64,000 nucleotides of DNA from positions 15,581,387 to 15,645,386 of the forward strand of contig NC_052486.1 of the NCBI RefSeq assembly GCF_009730915.1, written 5' to 3'. Under the pieces are notes generated by a model. It searched no databases. It had not been told where the DNA came from and worked only from the letters and a program-made list of their open reading frames with translations. The number at the start of each line of letters is the position of its first letter. Position 1 is the first letter of the stretch. The DNA comes from Dioscorea cayenensis subsp. rotundata. Lineage: Eukaryota > Streptophyta > Magnoliopsida > Dioscoreales > Dioscoreaceae. A program made the translations under genes and the position numbers. Positions 1 to 9,710 of this stretch are shown piece after piece.

Positions 1-632
1 TTTGAACAATCATCCACTCCGGGAATCCGTGTTGCGGACACTCGCGCAAGAGTTCCTTGAACCTTTCCCATGTCTCAAATAGAGACTCCAATTCCAACTG
101 CATAAAGGATGAGATCTCATTCCTAAGCTTTTGGCGATTTTTCCGGGAGAGAAATAACGGGCTAGAAAAAGCTTCTACCATCTCCTCCCATGTAGTGATT
201 GATGCCCTAGGTAATGAGTGTAGCCATCGCTTTGTTTTTCCCCTTTAAGGAAAATGGGAAGGCTCTCAATTTGATGGCATCATCCGTCACACCATTTATC
301 CTCAGCATGTCACACACCTCGAGGAAGCTCTTTATCTGACTGTTTGGATCCTCAACGGCCAAACTGTTGAATTGTGCATCTGTCTGACAGATATGGATGA
401 ATGTCGGCTTTAGCTCGAAATTCAAAAGTCGTGATTGGGGGACGACAATACTCAATTGTGTCCCCAACACTGAAGGTCTGGCATAATCAGATAGTGTCCG
501 TTGTTGCTCATTTTGTTCTGCCATGTTGTCAGATCCATCTACTTCTAAATCAGCTGGATTAGGATGTTCTTGTACAGGTTCTTTCCCTTTTCTTCGAAGT
601 GTACGTTCAAGCTCAGGGTCTCCTTCAATCAA
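1..632 (-). pseudogene. Athila-type Gag N-terminal part, broken, runs off the window
   Basis: Capsid-precursor (Gag) remnant of a Ty3-type, Athila-like LTR retrotransposon. The open stretch at 207-632 encodes about 141 residues with the family's hallmarks in order: a charged leader, RTLSDYARPSV, FELKPTFIHI, then EDPNSQIKSFLEVCDMLRI and DDAIKLRAFPFSLKGK. After a frameshift near 207 the Gag homology continues toward position 1 (ISSF-, ERFKEL-like stretches, interrupted by stops). It lies directly behind the PBS at 641-657, as Gag should. Gag would package element RNA in cytoplasmic virus-like particles, but this copy is broken. The family assignment is recognised from motifs and from the tRNA-Asp PBS. 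Confidence 0.8.
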
Positions 633-640
633 TATTTACT

Positions 641-657
641 CCCCGGCAACGGTGCCA
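641..657 (-). other. Primer-binding site, tRNA-Asp type
   Basis: On the minus strand this reads TGGCACCGTTGCCGGGG, complementary to the 3' end of plant tRNA-Asp (…CAACGGCGCCA) with one mismatch. It is 6 bases inside the LTR end at 664, the normal spacing for priming minus-strand reverse transcription. Confidence 0.85.
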
Positions 658-663
658 AAAACT

Positions 664-2110
664 TGACAAGTATCCCTTTCTTATATCCCGCAAGTGCACG
701 GGTTTGTCGAAGTAATAATCCCGGGTGAGCGGGGTTGAATCCACAGGGAGTAGGGAGTAAAGACATTTAATTCGATTCTTAGCTATGTGGAGTATCAACA
801 ATGATAAGTGTGATAATGATTCAATTCTCAACAATTAAAAGCAACAAGTAAGAGAGCAAAAGTAAGGAGGAGGCAAGGCAAAGAACTCTATTATGGCCGC
901 AAAGAACTCAAGGAACGGAGGTAGAATCTATCACGTCGGAGGGGAAAGGGGGCGCTCCTATACCTCTCGACTCACCCTCTCAACCCTCTCCAACCTAGCT
1001 TTGTCTAACGCTCGTGGTGTGTCACTCACTCACAAGGTTAATAACAAGAACTCTCAACCCTAGTGTCACTCTAGGGGAAATGTTCATACAATCAAGCATT
1101 CAAGGTTGGAACTCACAATAAACATCAATTTATTGAAAGCATAATAAAGAAGTTCAATGAAACGAATACATCCTAGGGTTCACAATCAAACAAGTACCCA
1201 CTAGGGGTTTAGCTCTCCATGGAGCTAAGTACAATCAATGAAATCGAATGTAAAAGCAATAAATCCATAAAGAAACCCCCTCGATGGTCTTGTCGATGGT
1301 CTTGTGGAAAGTCCTCTACTCGTCGTCCAAGGATTCCTTCATCCGGTATAGGATACTCCTCGATCAAAGCTCCCCTACCAACCTTCTTCCTAATTTAATG
1401 ACAATGTCGGAGCCATAGAACCTCTCCAAAACCTTCGCCAATAACACTCGAAACCCTAGCCGAAACCCTCTCACAAGTTGGGGAAAAGATAGAGAAAAGA
1501 ATACTGAAATTGGGGCTGAAATCGGCTTTAAATAGGGCTGCAATCGGGCGACTACACGGGCGTGTATGATGTCACACGCCCCTGTGGAATTTCCACACGG
1601 GCGTGGAGAATTTCCACACGCCCGTGTGGATTCTCTGTTTCCCTTATTTCTCGGCCGGGATGCTACAGTACTCTACCGAAAATACTCCCGAATTCCATAC
1701 TTTCATTGGGGTAACGCAAAGGGGCACACGTTTACGTCGTGAATCATTTGCTTCTTCAATGATGTACACGTTGGTGGATCTCTTATTCTTATATGCATAA
1801 ATCAGAATGCTCGAGTGTGACTACCTTTGTGCCCCTCCAAATTAATGTGCTCACTCGAATACGAGAAGGTTGGCACACACTCTAGCATCTCGCACCTGAC
1901 CTATGTCTTCGCGTTTGAACTTTAGCAAGATCTCCTCCAAAATAGGTGCATTATGATCGACATTGGCCTATTTCCTTCATACTCAACCTCACAACCCTAC
2001 CTGCATAAAAGTAACATAAAAAACACACATATTAATGTAAAAACCTGAGAAAAGTAATGCTCAACATAAGGAATGAACGCTTCGCATTCATATCGCACAA
2101 GCACTTATCA
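664..2110 (-). repeat. Family-1 LTR (5' LTR of the minus-strand Athila-type element)
   Basis: Minus-strand LTR of 1447 bp beginning TGATAAGTGCTTGTGCG (at 2110) and ending TTGTCA (at 664), so with TG…CA ends. It matches LTRs at 18095-19935, 25028-25201, 47628-49187, 49196-50566 and 61514-63411. Relative to the 1841-bp copy at 18095 it lacks about 400 bp near 870-890, in two blocks. Positions 1550-1632 hold the family's GC-rich palindromes (CACACGGGCGTGG / CCACACGCCCGTGTGG). The minus-strand Gag and PBS lie on its low-coordinate side, so it is a 5' LTR. Confidence 0.85.
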
Positions 2111-2215
2111 ATGGTCGTCTTGGTACAGGGGTGGCTAATACCGGTGGCTTAGTCAGGTATTCTTTTATGCTTTTGAATGCATCTTGGCATGCTTGGTCCC
2201 AGAAACTCCACTCCT
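2111..2215 (-). pseudogene. Ty3-type RT/RNase H junction fragment
   Basis: On the minus strand the first 100 bases beside the LTR translate to WSFWDQACQDAFKSIKEYL followed by TKPPVLATPVP. This is the well-known end of the Ty3 reverse transcriptase and start of RNase H (W…C..AF..IK.YL..PPVL..P). It is probably the older element into which the LTR at 664-2110 inserted. No further pol sequence is seen at higher coordinates, so the fragment is truncated. Confidence 0.65.
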
Positions 2216-4324
2216 TTTTTCATTAGATGAAAAAAAGGTGATGGAATCGACTTATAGAAAACTACTGGTTTTTCCGTTAGCGTAGCAGTTCAAAGCGGAT
2301 CCGAGAAGTTAAGCTTTACAAGTGTCTACGTAAGGAGACGGTTTGGTAAGTTAAAAGTCGAACGCGTGTGGAAGATAGAGCTCGAGCACCTACATAAACT
2401 CCTGAAGTTCCGGGTTGGTGAGAGGAAGGTTCATAGATAAACTACTGATGTTATGGTAGTCTTTGGCTCTTTGTCATAGAAATTCTATCTCTCGTTTATC
2501 AAAGAACCACTTCATATGCTTATGTCTCAGCAGATGATCGACCAGATCGAACGATTACTCGAGCGGGAGCTTTATCCGGACGGATGATCAAATAGAAAGA
2601 ATGGATATCTCCCATGTGGTTTGCGCCTACTTTCCTTAGGTTAAGTGTTACATAGAGCATTAGCTCAACTCAAAGCCTTTCTCTCCTTTTTCTTTCCAAG
2701 CAATCAATGCGGCTAAGCAAACTAGGTAACCCCTACCTAAGGGGGCCCTGCCCGACTTCCGAGGGTCGAGAGGTCGGTCAAACACCCGATCCGGCTTCTC
2801 CGTGAAGAAATAGATAGTCATGGAATGATGGATCAATAGGGACCTTATTACCCGTGGGCTTTTCCATAATATGCTCTTCATCATTGCTTTCGGTTCGGGA
2901 TAGAGGTTAAGAAAGAGGGTGAATCAGCATGTGAAAAGCATCAATGGAAAGATTGAGTGGACAATGAATGGATAGTGCACAGTTCTTCATAAGTCCGATA
3001 GCACGAATGATAGATTGTAAATCTTCCCACTAGTACTTGTTTAGTTGTCACAATCTCTATTCCGCATCTTAGTCTTTTTCATGTTGTTGGAATCTCGAAT
3101 CATCCATTTATTATTTTCTATCATCTTGTTTGGAAGACCAATTTGAGGATGGGTGGACTATTTTTGGAGCAAACTACCACATCAGGCTTTGTGCAATCAT
3201 TTCAACATTCAGGTTCATGTCGATTCTGCTTGTTTTGTTTTGTTGATCGACTCAATTCGGTCTATTAGCCTAACTTCTCGGCTTCCTGCTCGCTTTCTGT
3301 TTTGACCTCATTCATCCGATATATATATATAAATTTAAAAAATAAATAGATTAGGGCTTCAATAACTGGTCGTGGTTCAAGCCCCATCTTTCAATTCTTC
3401 CTTCCAGCTCGGATATGAGCCCCCTTCTTCTCCACCGGAAAGCCTCTCACCTTGACCACACCTTTCTAATCTGTTGAACTAATCTAAATGAAACCGATCC
3501 TTCCAATAGCCAATCTCGCCTCTCACTGATCAACGATCCCTCTCCCTCAGACTCGAGTCCACGAGCTATAGACTTGGCTGAGACCTTGTTCTGAGATGTT
3601 GTTGGATTACGATGCCTTGATATGTGATGCCTGAACGGACATAGTCTACCATCATGTATGCCGGATGATCAAACCCCTCGGGGCTTTATGAATCACTTTA
3701 AATGAGTAGGTAGGGCAGGACGAGATTGAAAACCAAGTCTTTTTTCATCATCGAGGGGTGTGAGGGAATACGTATGCTCGGCGGAGCGAAGAAGTGGCAA
3801 AAACTCATATATATATGTAAGGGTGGAGCTTGAAGCTGCCAAACCCACATTGGAAAATGAGAGCTTCGGGAGGGAAGCCTGCCTTGGCCTAGCGACGTGC
3901 TCCACAGTTTGAAGAAGCACGAGCGAGCACTGCTCAAGTTCGCACAACGTTAGTCTCACTCAGCAAGGCAAACACATAGAAGTAATGAAAGGAAGTGTGC
4001 ACAACCATATCGAAAAAGGCAAGCGGGGAATAAACTAGAACAAGACCAGGGTCAGCGGACCTAGAAGAACAAACAGAAAGAGATGGATCAACGGATCCAG
4101 AGGTAGACTTGTCAAGCGACACAGACACAAATACATAAGGAATCACATCATCATCTCCCAAGTGCGACACCATGTTGACAATGGCAGAATGATTTTGGAG
4201 AGGTTTGGTCTCAATTTTTGTCTGGTGGGGGGATGACTCGTACTCGTCTTCAAAAACCAATGTATTATCTCGAAAGGCTTGCAACGTCCTGAAGGTCAAA
4301 AACAAGTACTGCGTACCATGACCC
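2216..4324. other. No gene recognised
   Basis: Short open stretches only (for example 2660-2884, 3693-3959 and 3934-4305, all minus), none with a motif I recognise. Base composition and purine/pyrimidine runs resemble plant mitochondrial spacer DNA. A short AT microsatellite is at about 3321-3333. Origin undecided. Confidence 0.4.
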
Positions 4325-4636
4325 TTATTGCTTTTTCTTGTGGCAATATCTACAAAACCTATCTAACTTATCATCACCAGGCTTAATGTAGTCGGAGGGA
4401 GGCAACTTAATCCTATTCATCTTCAACAAGATATCAAAATAAGACTTTGTCTTGTCAATAGGGTAACGAAAGTCCTTCCTCCGGCCTTGCTTCCTTGGGC
4501 AACCAGAGGCGCCCCATTGCCACGACCTCGTCCTCGTCCCTCCTATCCTAATTCGAGCATCATGTACATACGCGCCTTGATCGCTATAGAAATCCTCGAG
4601 TGCAGGTGAATAGAATGGGATAAGTAAGCTTTTCAT
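4325..4636 (-). pseudogene. Possible Ty3-type Gag/spacer fragment
   Basis: An open stretch of about 103 residues ends with KSYFDILLKMNRIKLPP followed by DRFCRYCHKKK. The pattern 'F..LL….I.LPP … L..FC.YH' resembles the region just before the zinc-knuckle-like segment of some plant Ty3 Gag-Pol polyproteins. There is no stop-free extension or partner domain nearby, so this is a weak, motif-level suggestion only. Confidence 0.3.
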
Positions 4637-5920
4637 GAAGAAGCCATTTAGCCTTCTTTTTCACGATAGAATTGCTACTTGTGCATGCTTCTTCGGGATC
4701 GGCTTGGCGGGCTATGGAAAGAAGATCTTCTTTTATGAACTGCTTCATTCTTGGCACATCTGGGCTGCCTCCTCCATAACTCGAGCCGGTGTTGGTACCT
4801 ATGTCTGTCGATACTAAGTCGGATCCGCTTCTCGGTGGGAACTAGTGCTACTCGACCTTACTTATTCTAGTCTTTTTGTAATAAGAAAAATCATTCAAAG
4901 GCTGCCAGGAAAGCTTACCGGAATTCTCTCTTTACTTTAAGGCTAAGGCTTTACTTCACTTCAAGAAATTGTTCTCTTCCACCGACACAGGGATAAAGAT
5001 AGGCTAGTTCCCCCTTTCGAACAAAAAATTCCTCTTTCCCCTTTCACTCAAATAATGAAGTTCCGAGAACAACCTCCTTAAGAGTTATCTTAGCTTGATG
5101 TGCTGGGATGTTCCCTTACTTATACTTAGTAGGACGGGTTGGGTCTACTAAACCATGTTGAGGACCGACCAATGGATATGTTTGGGATAATGAGGAGCCC
5201 GAACCCACGGAGATAAGAATGGAATGCACTGAGCTTATGTCTTTCGGGGCTTGGTCGACTTCTTCGCCCGGTGGCTCGCATTCAGTGTGGAAGTCGAGTA
5301 TAAGCAATTTCATTGTTGCATTCTTTTTACGTTACGGGGGTGGGTCCTCATGGGATCAATAGCATTTCATAGGAATAAATAAATAAGTCTATTTAAAATT
5401 CAAATCTTGAGCAGAACTTGATAACGTGTATAGGAGGAAACCATAACATAAAAAGGTAGTTCATAGAGGTCTATAGTCCATTTTAATGTTCCGCTCTCTC
5501 CATAATATCCTACGATGACCTCTCTCGTCAGGGGCAAGAAGCCCTATCTATCAACAAATGATAGAGGATTGGAAGAAAAATCCCCCTAACATATATATGT
5601 TGGAAGATTGGAATATCACATAAATAGATAGTCGAGAGGGAGAAGGCTAAGTAAGCAAAAATTGAGCGAGAGGGAAAGGCTTCGACTCCTTTTTCCGTAG
5701 TCCGGTGACGAGCCCATATAGAATAGAATTGAAAAGAAAATCCTTTTTTTCCGGTATGTCGCTCCATGAGCAAGGAGTGCCACTTGCGGTGGCGAAAAAC
5801 TAAGCAAGGGAATTACTATAATTAATCTAATCTCTTTGAGCATGAGAAATCCTTTGATTGCGTATGGAATATAGATCCATGTCTTTCTTGTTCACTAGCA
5901 AGGCAAGGACAAATTCTCAC
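4637..5920. other. No gene recognised
   Basis: Only short overlapping frames (5116-5313, 5528-5843). The last 100-200 bases directly precede the ccmC remnant and are probably its mitochondrial 5' flank. Nothing else is supported. Confidence 0.4.
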
Positions 5921-6667
5921 ATGTCCGTTTCGTTATTACAACCTATTTCTTTATGTCAAAGACGAGAAGCTACACGAAAATTCTTTTTGGATCTTGGTTG
6001 TTCTTAACAGCGATGGCTATTCATTCAAGTCTTCGGGTAGCACCACCAGATTTTCAACAAGGTGGAAATTCTCATATTCCATATGTACATGTTCTGCTGA
6101 CTCGGATGAGTATTCTTGTTTTATATCGCTTCTGGCTATAAAAAGCGAGTTTCTTATTCCATTAACAAAACATCTCCTTTTTCTTCGCTCTTCGGGAACA
6201 GAGTACAGATTGGTGCTTTTTCTACTTTGTTTACCTTAGTATCTGGGGGTTTTCGGGAAGGCCTATGTGGGGTACCTTTTCGAGTATGAGATGCTCGGTT
6301 AGCTTCTTTGTATTCATCTTGTTCCTTATTTACCGGGTGCCTTGCGTTTTCAAAAAGCTTCTGTCGAGCTGGCTCCCTATTTCAATCCGTCTTTGGACCC
6401 ATCGATATACCAATAATAAAGTCTCCACTAGCAACGGTGGAATACATCGCATCAACACAGGAGTATTAGCCGATCTGGTACATCAATACATGTTCCTATG
6501 TCGATTCCAATCTTGTCTAACTTTGCTAACTCCCCCTTCTCAATCCGTATCTTGTTTGTTCAGAAAACACGTCTTCCTATTCGATCTTTTCCCGAATCTC
6601 TCTTAACTGAAGAAATAAAAGCTCAAGAAAGACCTAGTTCACTCACTGAGAGAAGCATCCATGGCTA
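5921..6667 (+). pseudogene. ccmC: Mitochondrial ccmC (cytochrome c maturation haem-handling protein), frameshifted
   Basis: CcmC works in the mitochondrial inner membrane, passing haem to CcmE during c-type cytochrome maturation. The start at 5921 gives MSVSLLQP, the usual plant mitochondrial N-terminus. Homology then continues through three frames: SYTKILFGSWLFLTAMAIHS, LRVAPPDFQQGGNSHIPYVH, FLRSSGTEYR, PMWGTFSS (equivalent of the WGTFW tryptophan-rich haem loop), the IPILSNFAN stretch and a C-terminus ending in IHG at about 6667. Total length is close to the family's roughly 250 codons, but several indels shift the frame, so no full protein can be made. rps13 follows 86 bp downstream on the same strand, suggesting one transferred mitochondrial segment. 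Confidence 0.9.
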
Positions 6668-6752
6668 TAGTAAAAGTTCCTCTACGAGGGAATAGAGGAG
6701 ACACCCATTTTTGATTCAGTAGAAGACCCGGGGAAAAAGAGAAGGATAAAGA

Positions 6753-7114
6753 ATGTCATATATCTCAGGAGCTAAATCAGTTCCCGATGAACAAGTAAGA
6801 ATTGCCTCAACAAAAATGGATGGAATTGGACCTAATCAGTTCCTAAAAAAGCCATTGAGGTTCGTTATCGACTAGGTATCAGTGGGCACATCAAGATGAA
6901 TGAGTTAAATAAGTATCAGATCAACCAAATTGAACAAATGATAGGTCAAGATCATGTTGTTCATTAGGAGTTGAAGAGGGGAGAACGAGCAGACATCGAA
7001 CGATTAATTTCTATTTCTCGTTATCGTGGAATTCATCATCAAGATGGATCGCCCTTACGCGGTCAACGAACTTATACTAATGCAAGGACTTTTCACAAGA
7101 AAATTCAGAAATGA
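6753..7114 (+). pseudogene. rps13: Mitochondrial ribosomal protein S13, broken
   Basis: S13 belongs to the head of the small subunit of the mitochondrial ribosome. The reading starts MSYISGAKSVPDEQVRIAST and, after a shift, continues [44 protein letters not shown] and [20 protein letters not shown], ending at TGA 7112-7114. The span is 362 nt against the normal 351. The difference is an 11-bp insertion at 6834-6844 that copies sequence at about 6774-6784. A normally tryptophan codon is TAG at 6965-6967. It lies between ccmC and nad1 exon 2, an arrangement (rps13 upstream of nad1 exons 2-3) known from angiosperm mitochondria. Confidence 0.92.
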
Positions 7115-7860
7115 AAGAAGGCTACCAAAAGCCGTTGGTACTTGTCTGATCAATCACACTGTGAAATAGTTCACTTTTTTTTTCATTCGATGTCTTTCAC
7201 CGGTTACTAATCACATATATGTATAGTAGGCCCCCTTCGCCACTCCATGTCTGGCTCGGCTTGGTCTCGCTCCCTTCACCCGCCTATCGTATCGGATCGG
7301 CTTCGTCCATCAAGCGACTGCTTCTTCCTCTATAGGTTTCACTATCATGGTAGTTGTCTCTATGTAGTCATCGGCCTTCGTTAAGCTCCGCCAGAAGCGA
7401 CTAGTCGCTTCCCGAATGCCTCTTGTACTAATGTGTATGGTCTAGTCTTTCCAATGCCTCCTTCCTTGCCGCTAACACACGCTAGAGCAGAGGTAAGCAA
7501 GCTACCTTGCTTGCATTGCGTGGTTAAGCGGTAGCTTCGCGCCCTTCACCCTTTCTTGAAATTGGCGTGAATGATCCTATCTTCGACATCCTATTTAGTC
7601 TTATTATATATTTTTCTTTTTGTTACATCTCTGTTTTTCGGATTCGAGGATGAGCGACCGATCCTAACATCATTTATAAGGAGCGGATGAGCGAAAGCCT
7701 CCTCCTCGAAGAAAAAGATGTCTCCAGCGTGATCGGACTTCAACCAACTATTTGGATTTTTGAGGCGGGTTCGGTTAGGAGGGAAGAAAGAGATATGTTG
7801 CTTTCTATCGAGTCCCAAGCGGATACCCCCTTCTTCCACGATGCGCTTACCGAGGGAAAG
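7115..7860 (+). other. rps13 to nad1 spacer, no gene seen
   Basis: The rps13-nad1 interval. Short frames at 7591-7839 (-) and 7687-7881 (+) have no recognised motif. The right part probably belongs to the 3' half of trans-spliced nad1 intron i394. Confidence 0.45.
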
Positions 7861-8013
7861 ATGCGGGAGGACCGGGGCTAGAGCAAGTTGGGTTGGGGTA
7901 TAGAGTCATAACCCAGCGGTGGAAGATGGCGAGAGGGGACGTGCTCGTATGGTTCATAGTGGGGTATGATATTCCGTGGATTGTTCGAACTTGAAGTCCT
8001 CTATATTCGAAAT
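7861..8013 (+). other. nad1: 3' end of trans-spliced nad1 group II intron i394 (remnant)
   Basis: Immediately upstream of nad1 exon 2 is a domain-V-like stretch around 7929-7960 (GCGAGAGGGGACGTGCTCGT, followed by ATGGTTC) of the kind found near the 3' end of plant group II introns. In angiosperms exon 2 is joined to exon 1 by trans-splicing, so only the 3' intron half is expected here. Boundaries are approximate. Confidence 0.5.
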
Positions 8014-8098
8014 ATGCCTTTCTAGGAGCATTACGATGTCACGGCTCAAATGGTCTCTTATGAAGTCTCAATTGGTCTTATTCTTGTTATGCAGCCTT
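8014..8098 (+). pseudogene. nad1: nad1 exon 2 (NADH dehydrogenase subunit 1)
   Basis: ND1 is a membrane subunit of respiratory complex I. The exon reads AFLGAL, then a damaged RSAA segment, then QMVSYEVSIGLIL. The length agrees with the roughly 83-nt exon 2 between introns i394 and i477. One or two base changes alter the RSAAQ stretch (ATGTCACGG in place of the usual ATCTGCTGCT). Group II intron i477 follows and leads to exon 3 at 9519. Confidence 0.85.
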
Positions 8099-9518
8099 GT
8101 GAGCACGTTTGGATCCGTGAAGGAAATCGCTCGGATGTTCCCCTAACCCAACCCGGGAACGGACCAGAGTGAACCGCAACATGAGGAATGTTTGCGTCTC
8201 ATCGCAAGGCTCATTTTTAGTTTTTGGGTCATAGGGTGAGGCGGTCTTTGTCAGGGGCACAAGGGTCCTAGTACTACCCGGTGCGAAGAACCCGGAGGTG
8301 GCTGCAATGAGCGAAATGTCACTAACCCGAGCCCTAAGCGATGAGCAAACACTCGAGCGTGAGAGCAAGGGATCACCCAGCGAATGGGACGATCTTCAAG
8401 GAGGGAGGAGAGAACCATGCTGGAGAAATGGCGGTCCGAATCCACTCTAAGCTGCGATAATAAGCTGACTAAGCCGTGCTTAGTGAGGGGCATTCTCCAC
8501 CGAGACGGGGCCAAGCCTAGAATGTATGGGTGATAGATTGGCCATAGAAGTACTCCAGGATATACACCAGGGCAAGTAATGTTGAGCATACGACGATGCC
8601 GCCCATTTTCATTTTGTAGAAGTCCCCGGCAGAGGAAAAGGCTGTAGGTGATGGCACGTTCTGCTTCTTAGGGCGCTGAAATCATTCCTATGGTGTCGTA
8701 CGTGACAACTGGTGTAGATGATGAAAGAAAAGGCGGGCTCTGGCTTGAAGCGAGGGACCTATTCTCTTAATAGGCGCCAAGCAAAGCGGAATAGGAAAGG
8801 GGGCCGAGCTTGCTGATGAGTGCCTTTTTAGTCGAAATAGAAAAGGGCTTCAATGTGGAGCTAACATGGCTGGCTACAATTATAGCCAAAGAAAGATGAG
8901 ATGGAGACGGATCTGTCCGAGGCCGCGGCAGGGACTACGGAGGAAAGCCCTCCCCAGCTAGCTAACATAGATATCTATTCTCGGTGCACATATTCTCTTC
9001 CCGAGCCGAGGCCGGTGAATCGGGCCACCACTTGAGGATGGGAATGGCTCGAGACCACTGCCATCATTTGATGAAAGCACTCTAGTCCGATCGCCTCCGA
9101 TCGAGTATCTTGTCAACCACTGGGACCCTAGCTCCTCACCAAATGACCTTGGGTTGGGACAACCACGAGCACATGAGTAGTTCGCTCAAGGACCACACCC
9201 TCTCCAAAAGTCGGATGTCGGCCGAGATGGGCTGGGAGCCAACCTATACTTTCCTTGGGCTTGCCTTGCCCCAACATCTAAATAAAAGGGCGGGCGCCGA
9301 AAAAGCGATCTAGCCTTTTTCGACGAAAGCTTAGCTTGGTAGGCGTTGCTTACTCACCCTACTCCCTCGAGACAATGCAATGCTTTGAACACGAAGTTTG
9401 CGGTTCAGCCCCTTCTCCCATGCGGTCGGAGGCGGTGCCTCGGGAAAAAAAGCACGGACAAGCCACATGCGGGGAAACTTGCACGTGTGGTTACGGCCGG
9501 GGACCCCATATCTTGTAC
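8099..9518 (+). other. nad1: nad1 cis-spliced group II intron i477
   Basis: About 1.4 kb between exon 2 and exon 3. It begins GTGAGC, a degenerate form of the group II 5' consensus GTGYG. Near its end a domain-V-like hairpin is visible at about 9459-9494 (AAGCCACATGCGGGG … TTGCACGTGTGGTT). The intron is retained, showing DNA-level rather than spliced-RNA transfer. Short reading frames inside it (8087-8589, 9110-9537) are incidental. The last about 180 bp are repeated inverted at 47451-47627. Confidence 0.75.
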
Positions 9519-9710
9519 TAATATGTTTAGGTCCCACGTAATTCGAGTGAGATTGTCATGGCACAAAAGCAGATATGGTCCGGTATTCCCTTGTTCCCCG
9601 TATTGGTTATGTTCGTTATTCCTTATTCCTTATCTAGCGGAAACTAATCGAGCTCCGTCTGATCTCCCAGTGGGAAGCTGAATCGATTCGCAGGCTATAA
9701 TGTAGAATAT
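9519..9710 (+). pseudogene. nad1: nad1 exon 3
   Basis: The 192-nt span equals the expected exon between i477 and i669. It reads [20 protein letters not shown] then [16 protein letters not shown] and, after damage, AGYNVEY. Two serine codons (WSGIP and APSDLP) are in the unedited state; the mature mitochondrial mRNA encodes phenylalanine at both after C-to-U editing. Small indels (duplicated TTATTCC; altered PEAEAES segment) break the frame. A second copy lies inverted at 47266-47450. Confidence 0.88.
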
